Shown here piece by piece: positions 10,187-20,165 of a stretch of 64,000 bases of DNA. The translations under genes were made by a program, and so were the position numbers. The first letter of the stretch is position 1. Each line of letters opens with the position of its first letter. A model generated the notes under the pieces. It was not told the origin of the DNA. It saw only the letters and a program-made list of their open reading frames with translations, and did not search any database. Where the stretch lies: assembly GCF_020360975.1 (NCBI RefSeq), contig NW_025408683.1:310001-374000 (forward strand), given 5' to 3'. This DNA comes from Hirsutella rhossiliensis. Its lineage: Eukaryota > Ascomycota > Sordariomycetes > Hypocreales > Ophiocordycipitaceae.

Positions 10187-11821
10187 CTAAACGACTAAGA
10201 GCGGCCTGGGCACAAAGTATATAGTTGTGCCCTTTACTTCTTGCCCAGACCGGGGGCCTGGCTTGTTTGGGTGAACTCTATGAAAGTCGAGGAGTACTTG
10301 GTTATGTCCTTTGAGGTCTCTAGCCGGTTGCCAGGTAGGGTCATAGTGTTTCCACTTGACTAGGTAATGTAGGCCATCAACGTCTCTGCGGCTATTTAGT
10401 AGCCCGTCAAATAGCCATTTTTCGACTAGTTCTCCTGTCTCGTCATCGCGTTCTAGGACTCGTCCTCGGATGTTTTTTGACTCGGCCTCGTTGATAACGT
10501 CTTGGCCGGGTAGACCATTTGCTTCTGGTTTCGGTCGTAGGAGCGAGTTGTGGAACACGGGAAAGATCTTCATTCCTCGGGAGTTTAAGCAAGCATGAAC
10601 GAGGTAGACTTTCAGAATTGGGAATGGTCCTGCCCACTTGTCGTCTCCTTTCTTCATCGGCCGGTTTGTCTTCATATTCTTCGTGCTTACGTAGACTTCT
10701 TGACCTTCGGCGTACTGAGGAGCATCTTCTCGATTGAGGTTGGCGTTCTCCTCGTAGCGTCTGGCGGCTTGGGTTGCAAGGGCTTTCAGCTGAGTGATAA
10801 TACGCTCAAAGCGGTCGGCGATGTTGTTTGCTTTGAGGAACTCTCGTCGTTGGGCTGCGGACTGGTTTGGCGGCAGTGGCTTGGTTGGTTCAGTGCCGAG
10901 TTTGGGGTGAAACCCATAGTTAGCGAAGAATGGTGATACTCCCGTGGTCTCAGATGTAACGTTGTTCGTGGCGAACTCGGCAAGAGGGAGCCAGTCGACC
11001 CAGTCGTCTTGGTGGAAGTTCATGAATGCTCTCAGATATTGTTCGATGCCTGCGTTGATCCGTTCCGTTTGTCCGTCTGTCTCTGGGTGGAAGGCGGAAG
11101 AATGGCGGAGTCGAACTCCTAGGCGGTCGGAGACTTGGCGCCAGAACTCGGAGATGAATTGGGAACCGCGGTCGGAGATGACATTGTCGGGTGTGCCATG
11201 GAGGCAATAGACTCGGCTGATAAAGACAGAGGCTAGTTCTTCGGCTGTTAGGCCTACAACTGGGATGAAATGGCGCATCTTTGTCAATCGGCACACAACA
11301 ACGAGGACATGCTGGTATGTTTTGCCATGGCGCTCGCATTCTGGCAGGGGCGTGATGTAGTCAATGGATATATCTGACCAAGCTTGGAATGGCACTTGCA
11401 GTGGTTGGAGGAATCCTGGGGGTGCCGACCTTGAGGCTTTGACCCGATCACACAGCTCGCAGGCTTTAACATATTCCTCGATGTCTCGGGTTATGCGTGG
11501 CCACCAGTAAGTTCGGCTAACCAAATCGATTGTCTTTATCCGCCCGGGGTGTCCTGCAGGGCCTGTGGAGTGCGTACGGTAAATAACCTGGGTCTTTAGT
11601 TCCTGATCGTTGGGTGGTATGAAGAGCTTCTCGCGGTAGTATATGCGATTCCCAATGACAGAGCAGTCTGCCATTGCTACGCGAAGTTCCTTTCGCCATT
11701 TCTTGGGCCAGCGGCGGTGGGTTGATGCGTCTCTCAGGGCCGTCAGCATGTCTTGGGCCATCTCTGAATTTTCGTAGGCTCTATCGACCAGTTCATCGAT
11801 GGGTTTGTCCATGGCTGGCAT
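10187..11821 (-). pseudogene. Gypsy pol: integrase with chromodomain
   Basis: A 544-codon open frame. It starts in the RNase H to integrase linker, then has the HHCC zinc finger (YRTHSTGPAGHPG ... CELCDRVK). The integrase core follows with catalytic Asp in SIDYITPLP, Asp in ISDRGSQF and Glu in TDGQTERINAGIEQYL. The tail holds a chromodomain (YLVKWKHYDPTWQP), which in chromoviruses directs insertion to particular chromatin. This is the longest intact piece of pol. It is separated from RNase H by a frame change near 11.87 kb, and its apparent first Met is not a natural start since pol is made as a fusion. Confidence 0.9.
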
Positions 11822-11829
11822 GATAACGT

Positions 11830-12609
11830 CTATCGGGGCGGCAGCGAGGTCGAATTCCCATTGACTTCTCGAGTCAGTTCAGCCAGGGCCTCTGGGTCAA
11901 AGATGTGTTCTGGCAGAATGGTCCGTTGGCGGTTCTTAATGCGGTCGTCGTTTGTGTCTGCGCGCTTGGGTTGGTCTTCTGGCTTTCGACTTAGCGCATC
12001 TGGACGGACGGCTTTGGTGCCTGGTCGATAAACAATACGGAAGTTGAAGCCTGACAGGAACTCGGACCAGCGGACTTGTCGTTGGTTTAGAGCCTTGGTT
12101 GTTGTGAAATATTCAAGGTTCTTATGGTCCGTGATGACTTCGAAGGGTTCTTGGGTCCCTTGAAGCTCAGGCCTCCATTCTTCCAGAGCCTTAATGATCG
12201 CCAGTAGTTCCTTGTCGTAGATCTCGTAGTTGCATTCCTGGGCCGAGTGTTTTGACGAGAAGTAGGCTACAGGTCGCAGTACGCCTTCATCATCATACTG
12301 GGACAAGACTCCTCCAGACGCCCAGTCCGAGGCGTCTGTTTCAAGTACAGTTTTCCTATTATAGTCATATAAGGCTAGAACCGGTGCTACGGAGAATGCG
12401 GCTTTCAGTCGGTCAAAGGCGGTTTGGTGTTCTACCTCCCAGGACCAGATTGTGCTCTTCTTCAGGAGGTCATTTAATGGCCGGGTGATCTTGGAGAAGT
12501 CACGGATAAAGCGGCGATAAAAGTTTGCAAAGCCGAGGAATCTTTGTAAGTCGCGGAGTGCTGTTGGTGGCTTCCAGTTGAGGATTGTAGAGACCTTGTC
12601 GGGGTCCAT
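11830..12609 (-). pseudogene. Gypsy pol: end of reverse transcriptase and RNase H
   Basis: Contains the RT connection ([15 protein letters not shown]) and RNase H with its acidic residues in [29 protein letters not shown] and [11 protein letters not shown], then the DALSRKPE tail. The frame runs into a stop at 11830, while the sequence matching the integrase continues in another frame ([13 protein letters not shown]), showing an indel near 11.87 kb. Confidence 0.9.
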
Positions 12610-13863
12610 CTCGACACCTCCAGGCGTAACGATCAGCCCAAGGTATTTCGTCCTAGTTGTTTCGAATTCGCATTTGTCGATATCAATCTGAGGCCTGCAT
12701 CGCGAAGTCGTGTGACTACCTCGCGGACGTGTTCCTATGTTGCTTCTTATCTGTTGAATATATCAAGATATCGTCAAGGTAGGCGGTGCAGAACTTATCC
12801 AGAAGGTCGAATAAGGTATGGTTGATGTAGTTCTGGAAGGTTGCTGGGGCGTTGCAGAGGCCGAACGGCATAACCAATGTTTCAAACAAGCCAAACCGTG
12901 TGATAAAGGCTGTTTTCCATATATCTCCTCGGCGATGCGGATTTTGTTAAATGCGGCGATAATGTCTAGTTTCGTATAGACTTTGGCGTTGCATAGGGCA
13001 TCTAGAGTCTCACGGATCAAAGGCAGTGGGTAGCGGTTCTTTATGGTGATGTTGTTAAGACCGCGGTAGTCCTGGCAGATCCGGACACCACCTCCTGGCT
13101 TCGCGGCAAGGAGTAGTGGTGCTGCACAGCGGGCTCGGGACTCCCGTATGAACCCTTTAGACAGGTTATCATCCAGCCATTTCCGTATGACTTTGAGTTC
13201 CTGTGGGTTCATTGGGCGTGTCTTTTGGTACGGAGGTTCTTTTCCAGTCAGAAGCTCTATCTTATGGTCCCATGAGCGCTGCGGGGGAAGTTTGTCTGCG
13301 AGCTTAGGTAGGAACACATCGTAGAGGTCGCGGAGCCATATCGGGAGCTTCTTCAAGACGTCATCCGCTGTTCGCTCCGGCTTGCCTTTCATGAACTTTT
13401 CGATATCGGCATCTGTGATCTTGGCTAGGCGGGCTGGTGAGTAGCATTCGTCAACAAAGTCGTGCAATTCATTAGGAAAGAGCTGTCTTGCTTCCTTCCA
13501 GCTGAAGTCCATGTTTTTGCTGCTTATACCAAGGACTACCATTTTATAATATTCCTCTGGGAGGTCAGGTAGGCGGTATTTCATCTGCTGGCGACTACTA
13601 TCCAGTCGATCAAGCTCATCCCATGTCATTTTCATCGCCTCAACGGTTGGGTCGCGGCAGAATTGGACGAAGTTTGTAGCGTTTGTAAGCCGTATGTTCG
13701 ATAGGTCTGGTCGGTCTGATGGTTCTAGGGCGGTGTCGCGAGATGGGTTTGGAAGTGGCACGCTGAGTGGAGGTAGCGGAGGTCTTGGTGGTGGCTTTGT
13801 ATGACGGCTGCCAGCAGTCATACGAGTCGGGGCTGGTTTAGTTCTCGGCTGATTGGGGATCAT
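12610..13863 (-). pseudogene. Gypsy pol: reverse transcriptase, frameshifted
   Basis: The first part gives AAPLLLAAKPGGGVRICQDY, YPLPLIRETLDAL and [17 protein letters not shown]. Near 12.92 kb the frame is lost, and the expected continuation ([20 protein letters not shown], then [10 protein letters not shown] with the catalytic DD) appears in another frame. Two more single-base losses, near 12.73 and 12.69 kb, are needed to reach the downstream frame ([13 protein letters not shown], then [18 protein letters not shown]). An active polymerase cannot come from this copy as written. Confidence 0.9.
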
Positions 13864-14290
13864 CTGGGCTCGGCACTCGGGGCCTTGGTGATTCTTCGGG
13901 TTGGGTACGGTAGTGATTTGCGCCTGGGGTCAGCGTTGCTTTAAATGTCATAACCGGAGCATCTTCGCCAGCGTTGGAACAGTCGTTACTATCATTCTCT
14001 AAGTCTTCGACTGTTGGAGGCTGATAGAATGAGACTCGTCGCGCTGGCTTGCTAGATATTGGCGTTGCTTCAAATGTCATGACGGGGGCATCTTCGCTAG
14101 TGTTTGAGCAGTTGCTAGTATCGTCCTCTGAGTCGTCGACCGTTGAGGACTGATGTGAGAGTGCTGGAGCAGTTGCTATGGTCGTCCTCTGAATCTTCGA
14201 CAATTGGAGGCTGGTAGGACAAGGCTCGTCGGACTGGTTTGCCAGGGGTTGGTAGGTCGAACGAGACTCGTCGGGCTGGTTCACCCGGGA
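13838..14290 (-). repeat. Internal repeat in the protease-RT linker
   Basis: A unit of about 43 codons (129 bp) is repeated. One copy contains SEDAPVMTFEATP followed by KPARRVSFYQPP, the next GEDAPVMTFKATL. A further diverged copy (VEDSEDDHSNCSS, PARRVSFDLP) lies upstream. The repeat encodes acidic, Ser-rich linker sequence, and frame changes occur inside it. Such expansions may vary between copies. Confidence 0.7.
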
Positions 14291-14810
14291 TTGGTAGGTC
14301 GTGGTAGTTGCCGGGCGGGTCGGGCAGCACCGGTGCAGATGCGTTCTGAACTCCTTGGGGGCAACAAAAGTTGTGACAGTATGGGGATGTGAATGTCAGG
14401 GACATACTGGACCAGTCGATGCTTGGGTTGTGGCGTTGCAGCCAGGGGAGTCCAAGGATGATAGGGGTGTCCGGGGAGAGGTCTGTAACAAAGAATAGGC
14501 AGAGCTCATTGTGCAATCCTATCAATATTGGTGCAATGAAGTATTCCGATATTGAGCCAGCCGGTTTCCCGTCGGCGAGGAGGAGGGCTCGTTTTGTTGG
14601 CGTTGGTTGGGTTACGATATTCCGGGTCTTGACAAAGCTACGGTCCGCAAATGCCCGTGCAGAGCATCCGCTATCAATAAGGCTCGTCACCTCAATGGGG
14701 TCGGTATGCGCGGGGACTAAGGTAGCTTGAATGAGTAGAGATTTGCTGTCTATTGACCTAAGTCTGATAGGTTTGTGGCTCGAGAGACAGCGACGTATCC
14801 ATTCCGGCAT
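14115..14810 (-). pseudogene. Gypsy pol: aspartic protease
   Basis: Retropepsin-like domain with the catalytic LIDSGCSARAFAD (DSG) motif, a flap-like LADGKPAGSISEY segment and the closing IILGLPWLQRHNPSIDW motif. It would process Gag-Pol. It begins in a different frame just after the gag stop at 14855 and ends within the repetitive linker. Confidence 0.85.
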
Positions 14811-14854
14811 CCTTGGTTCCTTCGTTGACCTCCGTCCGCGGCTCTGGGCGGAGG

Positions 14855-16295
14855 TTATTCTTTTCCCCGGTGCTCAAGTGAGGCTGGGGTGTTGACAGAG
14901 GGAGTGGGGGTTGGTGTAGTCCTTGTTTCCTCGTCTGCTATAATATAGCCTTGTTCGAGGGATCGCAGTCTTGGAAAGGCTGGGGGATACGCAGGGAATT
15001 GGGGCTGGGAAACGGGTGGGTTGTGTTGTTGGCTGGCTTGGTAATTGTAGGGGCGGTGGTTTTGTCCAGGTTGGCCGCGTCCCATTCCTCTACTGTACCC
15101 ATAGCTAGGTTTATATGTTCCAAAGGCCTGGTTGCGTTTTGCGTCGGCCTGCTTCTTTTCATCACAATCGCTTTTAAAGTGGCCGGGCTTTTTGCAGTAC
15201 AAACAGAGGTTATTAGTAAAGCAGTCCTCCCTCGTAGGTCTAGCTTGGCGCGTAGCGTCCAAAACCATCGGGTCGCCAGCGTCAGCCTGTTGGCGTTGTT
15301 GGAATTGCTGGTGTGTTTGGCCTTGGTAGGGTCGACTACCTAGACGTCCTGAGCGCAGTTTGTCCTGGTGGTCCTTGGCCAACAGGTTATCGTAGATCGT
15401 CTGGTACATTTTACACCACTCAGAGAAGTTGTCTCTAGCAGGGCGGACAAGCTGGTGCGTCATTTCGTTGGCGAGTTCCTGAGAGACCTTGAGCTGCAAG
15501 GACTCAACTTTCTGGGTCTCAGTCTTTCCACACCTCGGCCAGGGCGGCAAAGTCAGCGATGAAGTTTTGGAAGGGTTTCTTGCCCATCCAAAGGTTATCA
15601 AAGGCTTGTGAAGCCGAAAGTGTCAGATCAAGCGTTTCATACTGTTTGTTCATCTCCGCCAGGCAGTCGGTATGGGTTTGCCATGGCCATATGGCTTGGT
15701 TTTCCTCATGTTCAATAATGAAATCGAATTTCTTGCGGTAGAGCTTCGAGGCCGATCCTCCAAGCAGGCCAGCGATGTGTTGGATTCTGATAAAATCGGT
15801 GACAAAGAAACTCTTATCCACAGCAAAAGTTCGAGCACTTGAGAGCGCCAGTTGACATATTGCTGTTGGCGTTTCTTAACATCCTTCTCATCGCCTTCAA
15901 ATGGGTTGGGGTTTGGCATCATTCGACGGGGGCGTGACTCAGGGCGCAATTCTGTTGGTCTGGCGCTCAGCAGAGTTCTTAGTTCATCGGCGAGGGTGAC
16001 AAGGGAGTCTTGGGTCCGGGGTGTTCCTTGGGCTTGGGCGAGGTGTGTTTCTAATTCCGCGATTCGTCTCTAGATTGGCGTTTTGGTTGATGAAGTGGTC
16101 CATTGCGCTCTCGGCCGCGCGGCAGAGAGCTTCGACCTGGTTCTTGTACATGTCGTCTGTTGGGTCTTGGAGCATAGAGGCGAGGCTGGAGCAGTCACAA
16201 GCTTGGACCCGGTGAAGGGCAGCTGCGATGTTTGGGAAGGTATCATGAATAGCGTCGGCGAGGGTTGCGCCCGCCTGGTTCTGGGGATTCATCAT
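14855..16295 (-). pseudogene. Gypsy gag, broken into several frames
   Basis: The likely start is ATG at 16295 (MMNPQNQAG). Homologous gag sequence then jumps frame near 16.07 kb (to IAELETHLAQAQG and MPNPNPFEGDEKDVKKRQQQ), near 15.83 kb (to VDKSFFVTDFIRIQHIAGLL) and near 15.53 kb (to GKTETQKVESLQLKVSQELA). The last piece (14855-15601) carries the nucleocapsid knuckle CLYCKKPGHFKSDC. Four pieces in three frames cannot give one protein. Confidence 0.85.
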
Positions 16296-16455
16296 GGTCT
16301 TGGCAGGGCGGGGAAAAATTCCAGTGATCGAGGGTAGGGCTGGGCCGCTCGCGGCGTGGTGATCTCGTTGCGTGGGACTTGGGGTGTCGAATGGGAAAAC
16401 TCTGGTTAGGTGTACAATCGGGATGGCGGCGCAGCCGATAGTAGACAGCACAAAC

Positions 16456-16587
16456 TATCACGGGGCAGACCTAGGATGCCAGGGAAGATCTATGTTGTGC
16501 TGTGAGGAGGGCAAACTACGGAGGTGGAACAGAGTCTAGACTAAGTACAGGGATGCACGTGACGGAACCCAGGTTGGTGCCGTGACA
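16456..16587 (-). repeat. 5' LTR of the gypsy element (132 bp)
   Basis: Identical to 10018-10149. Directly inside it, in element sense, the sequence is GTTTGTGCTGTCTAC, with no TGG start, so a standard tRNA 3'-end primer is not evident. Self-priming as in Tf1-type elements is possible but untested. Confidence 0.95.
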
Positions 16588-17053
16588 CTTTGCCTGTGAA
16601 CTTGAGGGTGATCTTGGACCACTTGGAGAAGTCGGCCTTCGTGTTGTCCCATTCGCAACGGATCTTCGGAGATCCCGGACGCGTCCCGGGGCAAGAGGCA
16701 TAGATCGAGGCGATGGATATTCCCAGCGGGCCCAAGTCGGGTGATTCCAGGATAAGCTTGGCCGCCTTGTCGGGTCCCTTGTTCCGCACCACGGGCCAGA
16801 TGGCTTGCTCCTGTTGGGGATAGAAGACGGTGTAGTCTTGGCCGCTCTTCAAGTTCACCTTCGCATCGCTTGCAGCGGTCGTGACCTCGCTCGGCGACAG
16901 TACAGCCTGCTTGTCCCGGGCCCCCAGATCAAGCTCGTCTTTGTGATGCTGGCCCTCCAGCAGGCAGGGGGAGTCCTCGATGTGGGGGCTTCTCAGACAC
17001 GAGGACACCTCCGCCCAAAGGAGCAGAGACAGGGGCAGCCACGATTGATGCAT
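16588..17053 (-). pseudogene. M60-type metallopeptidase, 5' portion with signal peptide
   Basis: Starts at ATG 17053 with a hydrophobic secretion signal (MHQSWLPLSLLLWAEVSSC), followed by an N-terminal region that fits the lead-in of M60 peptidases (YTVFYPQQEQAIWPV, IASIYASCPG). The retrotransposon enters after FTGK at 16588. The frame then continues into the LTR and stops at 16541, so the surviving product would be a short secreted protein without active site. The first five bases (16588-16592, CTTTG) are the target duplication. The rest of the gene is 8559-10012. Confidence 0.8.
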
Positions 17054-18690
17054 TCTGCCCAACTTTTTTACCGCGAATCTGTCAGTGGGCGGGCAGACAC
17101 CCGAGTTGGGCGTTCAAGACTCGCAGCAGATGTGTGTAGAAACACGCCCCGGCAAAAGCTTTTGCGAACAAGACGAAAAGAAGAAGAGAGCAGAGAAAAG
17201 ATCCCAAGTTGAATGTGGGCAGTTTTCCGTTGCCGAAGGATGGCGGAAGGCAGCACGAGGGTAAATGTAGCCTTCGAATGGTTGTTACACCAAATGTCTC
17301 TGGCTGGCAGTGGCGATTCAATGGATGCCGACGAACGCCGTCATCATCGCCGATCAAGACCGTCACCCGCCGCGGCCGGCAGTCCTGCAAGTCAAGGCGT
17401 CTATCAATGTGATTCAGCGGCGATAGGTGCACGTATCCAGGGCGATCCTATCTCAATCAGTGCCTTTGTCTCACCGACAATGGTGTAACTATTGATGGCC
17501 TCGGGGGGCAAGGACGTACTGATCAGTTGTTCGTCTAAGCCAGTCTCTTGTCCGGACGGGCCGGGCCTCTTTTGATTCCAGGGTTCAACTGGGTATAAGT
17601 GGCCAACTGACACCACTCCCGGGTATTGCCGGGCTGTTGTCTGAGTGCTCACATGTGCCGAGACATGCCGCCCGCAGAAATCGGAGTACTTCATCAACCC
17701 GGGGGCTACGAATGTATCGCTGATGGTATTCCGGAAGTGACTGAGATCCCTGCGAGAGGCAGTCTTCGCACCTCCCAAGGGACAGCAAAGTACTGTAGGC
17801 TGCAACAGAGTGATCCAATCACAAGACAAAATCTTCCACAGCGGCACGGGGAAATACGCTCCTCTTTCCGGCCCGACCGGACAGGCCTAAATGAGGCCGG
17901 AGAGGTAGATGGTTGCCTCCAGATTATGTGTCTTGATCTGAATGGGTCAAGGTTAATAAGACGCCCGGTGCTTGATGCTGTGTTCGTCCTACGACCGGGA
18001 GGTGGCGCCATTCCTCCTTATTACTGTCGCCATCATTGGCTCGCCAGGCCCGGCGATTAATGAATTATGCGGGGACAAAAGACGAACCTACTTCCTATTC
18101 GCTTTCCCATGGCTTACCTCGTGGACAGTAGGCCCCGATTCGTCGCCGTGGATATCTGGTGATCGCTCGACCTGTAGACCTATAGCGGGAAGCCGGGTTA
18201 CAGTTACATAAGGCGATGGCCAACGGCAGCTGATAGCACATTGCATCGCGCGCATGAGTTGGCGTGCAGGCTTCGGTTTGCCCATGGTCCAGGTAAATCT
18301 CTAGGAACTGATGAGTACCTTTTTCGCGGGACCCTTGTGGGACATTCACCACCAATCTTGATCCCATGGACACGGTGAGCCTTCGTAGACGACCAAAGAA
18401 TACAGCACAGAAGTGCGTTGCCCAATCTTAGACGACAGGCGCCGGCATACTTCGAGTTGAGCAGACTTCTAGTCTCACAAAGAGAGCAGCAATTTTCTGA
18501 GGCGTAGAATAGGCGTAGATGCTGCCCAGGTCAGGTAGGTACTCAACCCCCTACAACCGTAAGACAAGCTTGCACCGCATACAGCTTTAGACATGTAGTC
18601 GCCAGGATGAGGTCGTTCCGCTTGGGTTTGATCGCATACATGCTTGGCTACTTCATACAGCTCTCCTAGCAATGCAGACTATCAAGAGGA
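17054..18690. other. Gene-poor stretch right of the M60 gene
   Basis: Contains the M60 promoter region and about 1.4 kb more. Short overlapping open frames occur on both strands (the longest about 147 codons at 17404-17847, minus), but none has a recognisable motif or exon pattern. I see nothing else supportable. Confidence 0.4.
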
Positions 18691-18696
18691 CTGTTG

Positions 18697-18727
18697 GTCC
18701 AAACCGCGGTTTGGACGCGGTTTGGAC
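18697..18727. repeat. Palindrome plus tandem repeat (GTCCAAACCG/CGGTTTGGAC)
   Basis: 18697-18716 is a perfect 20-bp palindrome. Its right half, GCGGTTTGGAC, is repeated head to tail at 18706-18716 and 18717-18727. Such GGTTTGG-rich palindromes are typical of hAT subterminal regions, and a degenerate hAT coding stretch begins about 170 bp to the right, so this may be its 3' terminal region. Confidence 0.6.
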
Positions 18728-18889
18728 TTGTCACTCAGGGAATATCAGTCTACGACAGTCTGGATACCCTATTCGCACATTCCATGCACGCAGCTCCCCG
18801 CAGAACCTTGTAGCAAGCATCCTTATCGCTCTATAACGATCTTGCCTTCTTTCTACTCTAGATAGCTAAATCAAGAGGCTTCCAGTCCC

Positions 18890-19600
18890 TGGCCTTTATG
18901 CTTGCTTTGCTTATCCCCCCTGAGATACTCGCAAAGGAGAGCTTGGTCCATCATTTCGTGGTAGGACAACCGACGCGCCATATCGTCACTCATAAGATCG
19001 ACCAGTTTCTTTATCTTATCTCGTAAATTCTAAAGCGGGTACATCAACCTGTTGGTCTAATAAATCCAATGGACAAGGTTATAAAGCTTGCCAGTTAGTC
19101 ATTTCTTTCGCCGTAGCGCTTTGGCTATGAGATTGACGATATGTCTAAAGCAGCAGACTCCCCTTTGCTTCTCTTTGAAACAAAAGAGGTCCCTTAATGC
19201 CGCGACTGCTATGTTGTTATTCTCTGAATTTTCAACGTAAAGTAGCTGATATTATCCTGTATCTTAAATAAGGTAATAGCTTCTGCCACCTGCAACGTAA
19301 TGCTCTCACCAGTATGGGATTGCTACAGCTCAGGGAGCCCGAGAAGTATCTTTTGCAATTGTATTTCCTTGGATAGATAAAAGTTGTAATTTCATAGACA
19401 AATGCAAGGCGAATCTGCCTAGGGCTGTCCTTAATTCCCTTATATTGATAGTATTCTTTAAAGAGCTTCGACCGAGTGGTACTTAAGTCATGTGGGCCTA
19501 AGTTAGGCCAATCGACTGGTTGAGGTATCCGTGGAAACATCGAAATCGACGGGCTTCTATCGCGTTGATTAAGGCTTGCTCTTTTCCGCAATTGGCATCA
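18890..19600 (-). pseudogene. Degenerate hAT-family transposase
   Basis: On the minus strand, scattered frames give hAT catalytic-core pieces: ENSENNNIAVAALRDLF, then CCFRHIVNLIAKALRRKK, then KLYNLVHWIY. These correspond to the xDNAxNN...AL and RCxxHxxNLxxKA ... KLxxxVxxI blocks. Upstream (about 19.6 to 19.25 kb) is a segment with IRLAFVYEITTFIYPRK. Stops and frame changes are frequent. No intact reading frame or matching terminal repeats were found. Confidence 0.55.
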
Positions 19601-20165
19601 AGGTTGAAGACTTAGGCGATAGAACGCTTCTTGGTCGTGGACCTCTTCGGCAGTTGCTTCCCCGAATGTTGTAAGCATTATACATATAGATGACGCTTAA
19701 TATTTATGGCTCCCTTTGCGGCAAAGCTCGCGGGTCCCTGTGGGGATCTTTTCGGCACACACCGCTCGTATACACGCAGACGATTATCCTCGTTTTCCTC
19801 ATGCTTGATGCTGGACGTAAAGCGCTAGATCCCCAATTATCACTACGTGGACATGGTTCATTGGCTCCCCCGCAGTCTCGAACTCTTGTTCGGCGGCTCA
19901 GTCTGCCCGCTAAGCATATGTAGCATCGTGCAGTGAAACATTCCCCTCAACATCCGTGGTGCCCACTTTGCTCCCGTTGATCGAGGATCGGCATGGCAGC
20001 CGATGAATATTGAGTGCTTGTGGGTCTCTCGTGCGGAGGTGGTTCCAGCCGAGAAGGTTAGGGGATGATGGGTTAAACTATTAAGCACTCTCCAACTCCT
20101 GGCAGTCCGTGCCGGGCCGTTCACGTATTCCTACCACGGGCAGCTAAAGACGCAGATTCACCAAC
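19601..20165. other. Intergenic, upstream of the monooxygenase
   Basis: No gene seen. It should contain the promoter of the downstream monooxygenase. Confidence 0.4.

Larger units (their letters stand above)
10018..16587 (-). mobile_element. Ty3/gypsy chromodomain LTR retrotransposon, 6570 bp, inserted in the M60 gene
   Basis: Complete element bounded by identical 132-bp LTRs and a CTTTG duplication. On the minus strand it carries gag with zinc knuckle, aspartic protease, reverse transcriptase, RNase H, integrase and a C-terminal chromodomain, the domain order of fungal chromoviruses. A purine tract (10153-10161) precedes the 3' LTR. Unlike the Copia elements to the left, it shows no RIP-like AT enrichment. 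The coding region nevertheless switches frame several times in gag, the protease-RT linker, RT, and between RNase H and integrase, so this copy looks non-autonomous unless the indels are assembly errors. Confidence 0.95.

Noticed and set aside
17404..17847. 147-codon minus-strand open frame in the gap right of the M60 gene
   Set aside because: No recognisable domain, no signal peptide and no support from neighbouring exons.
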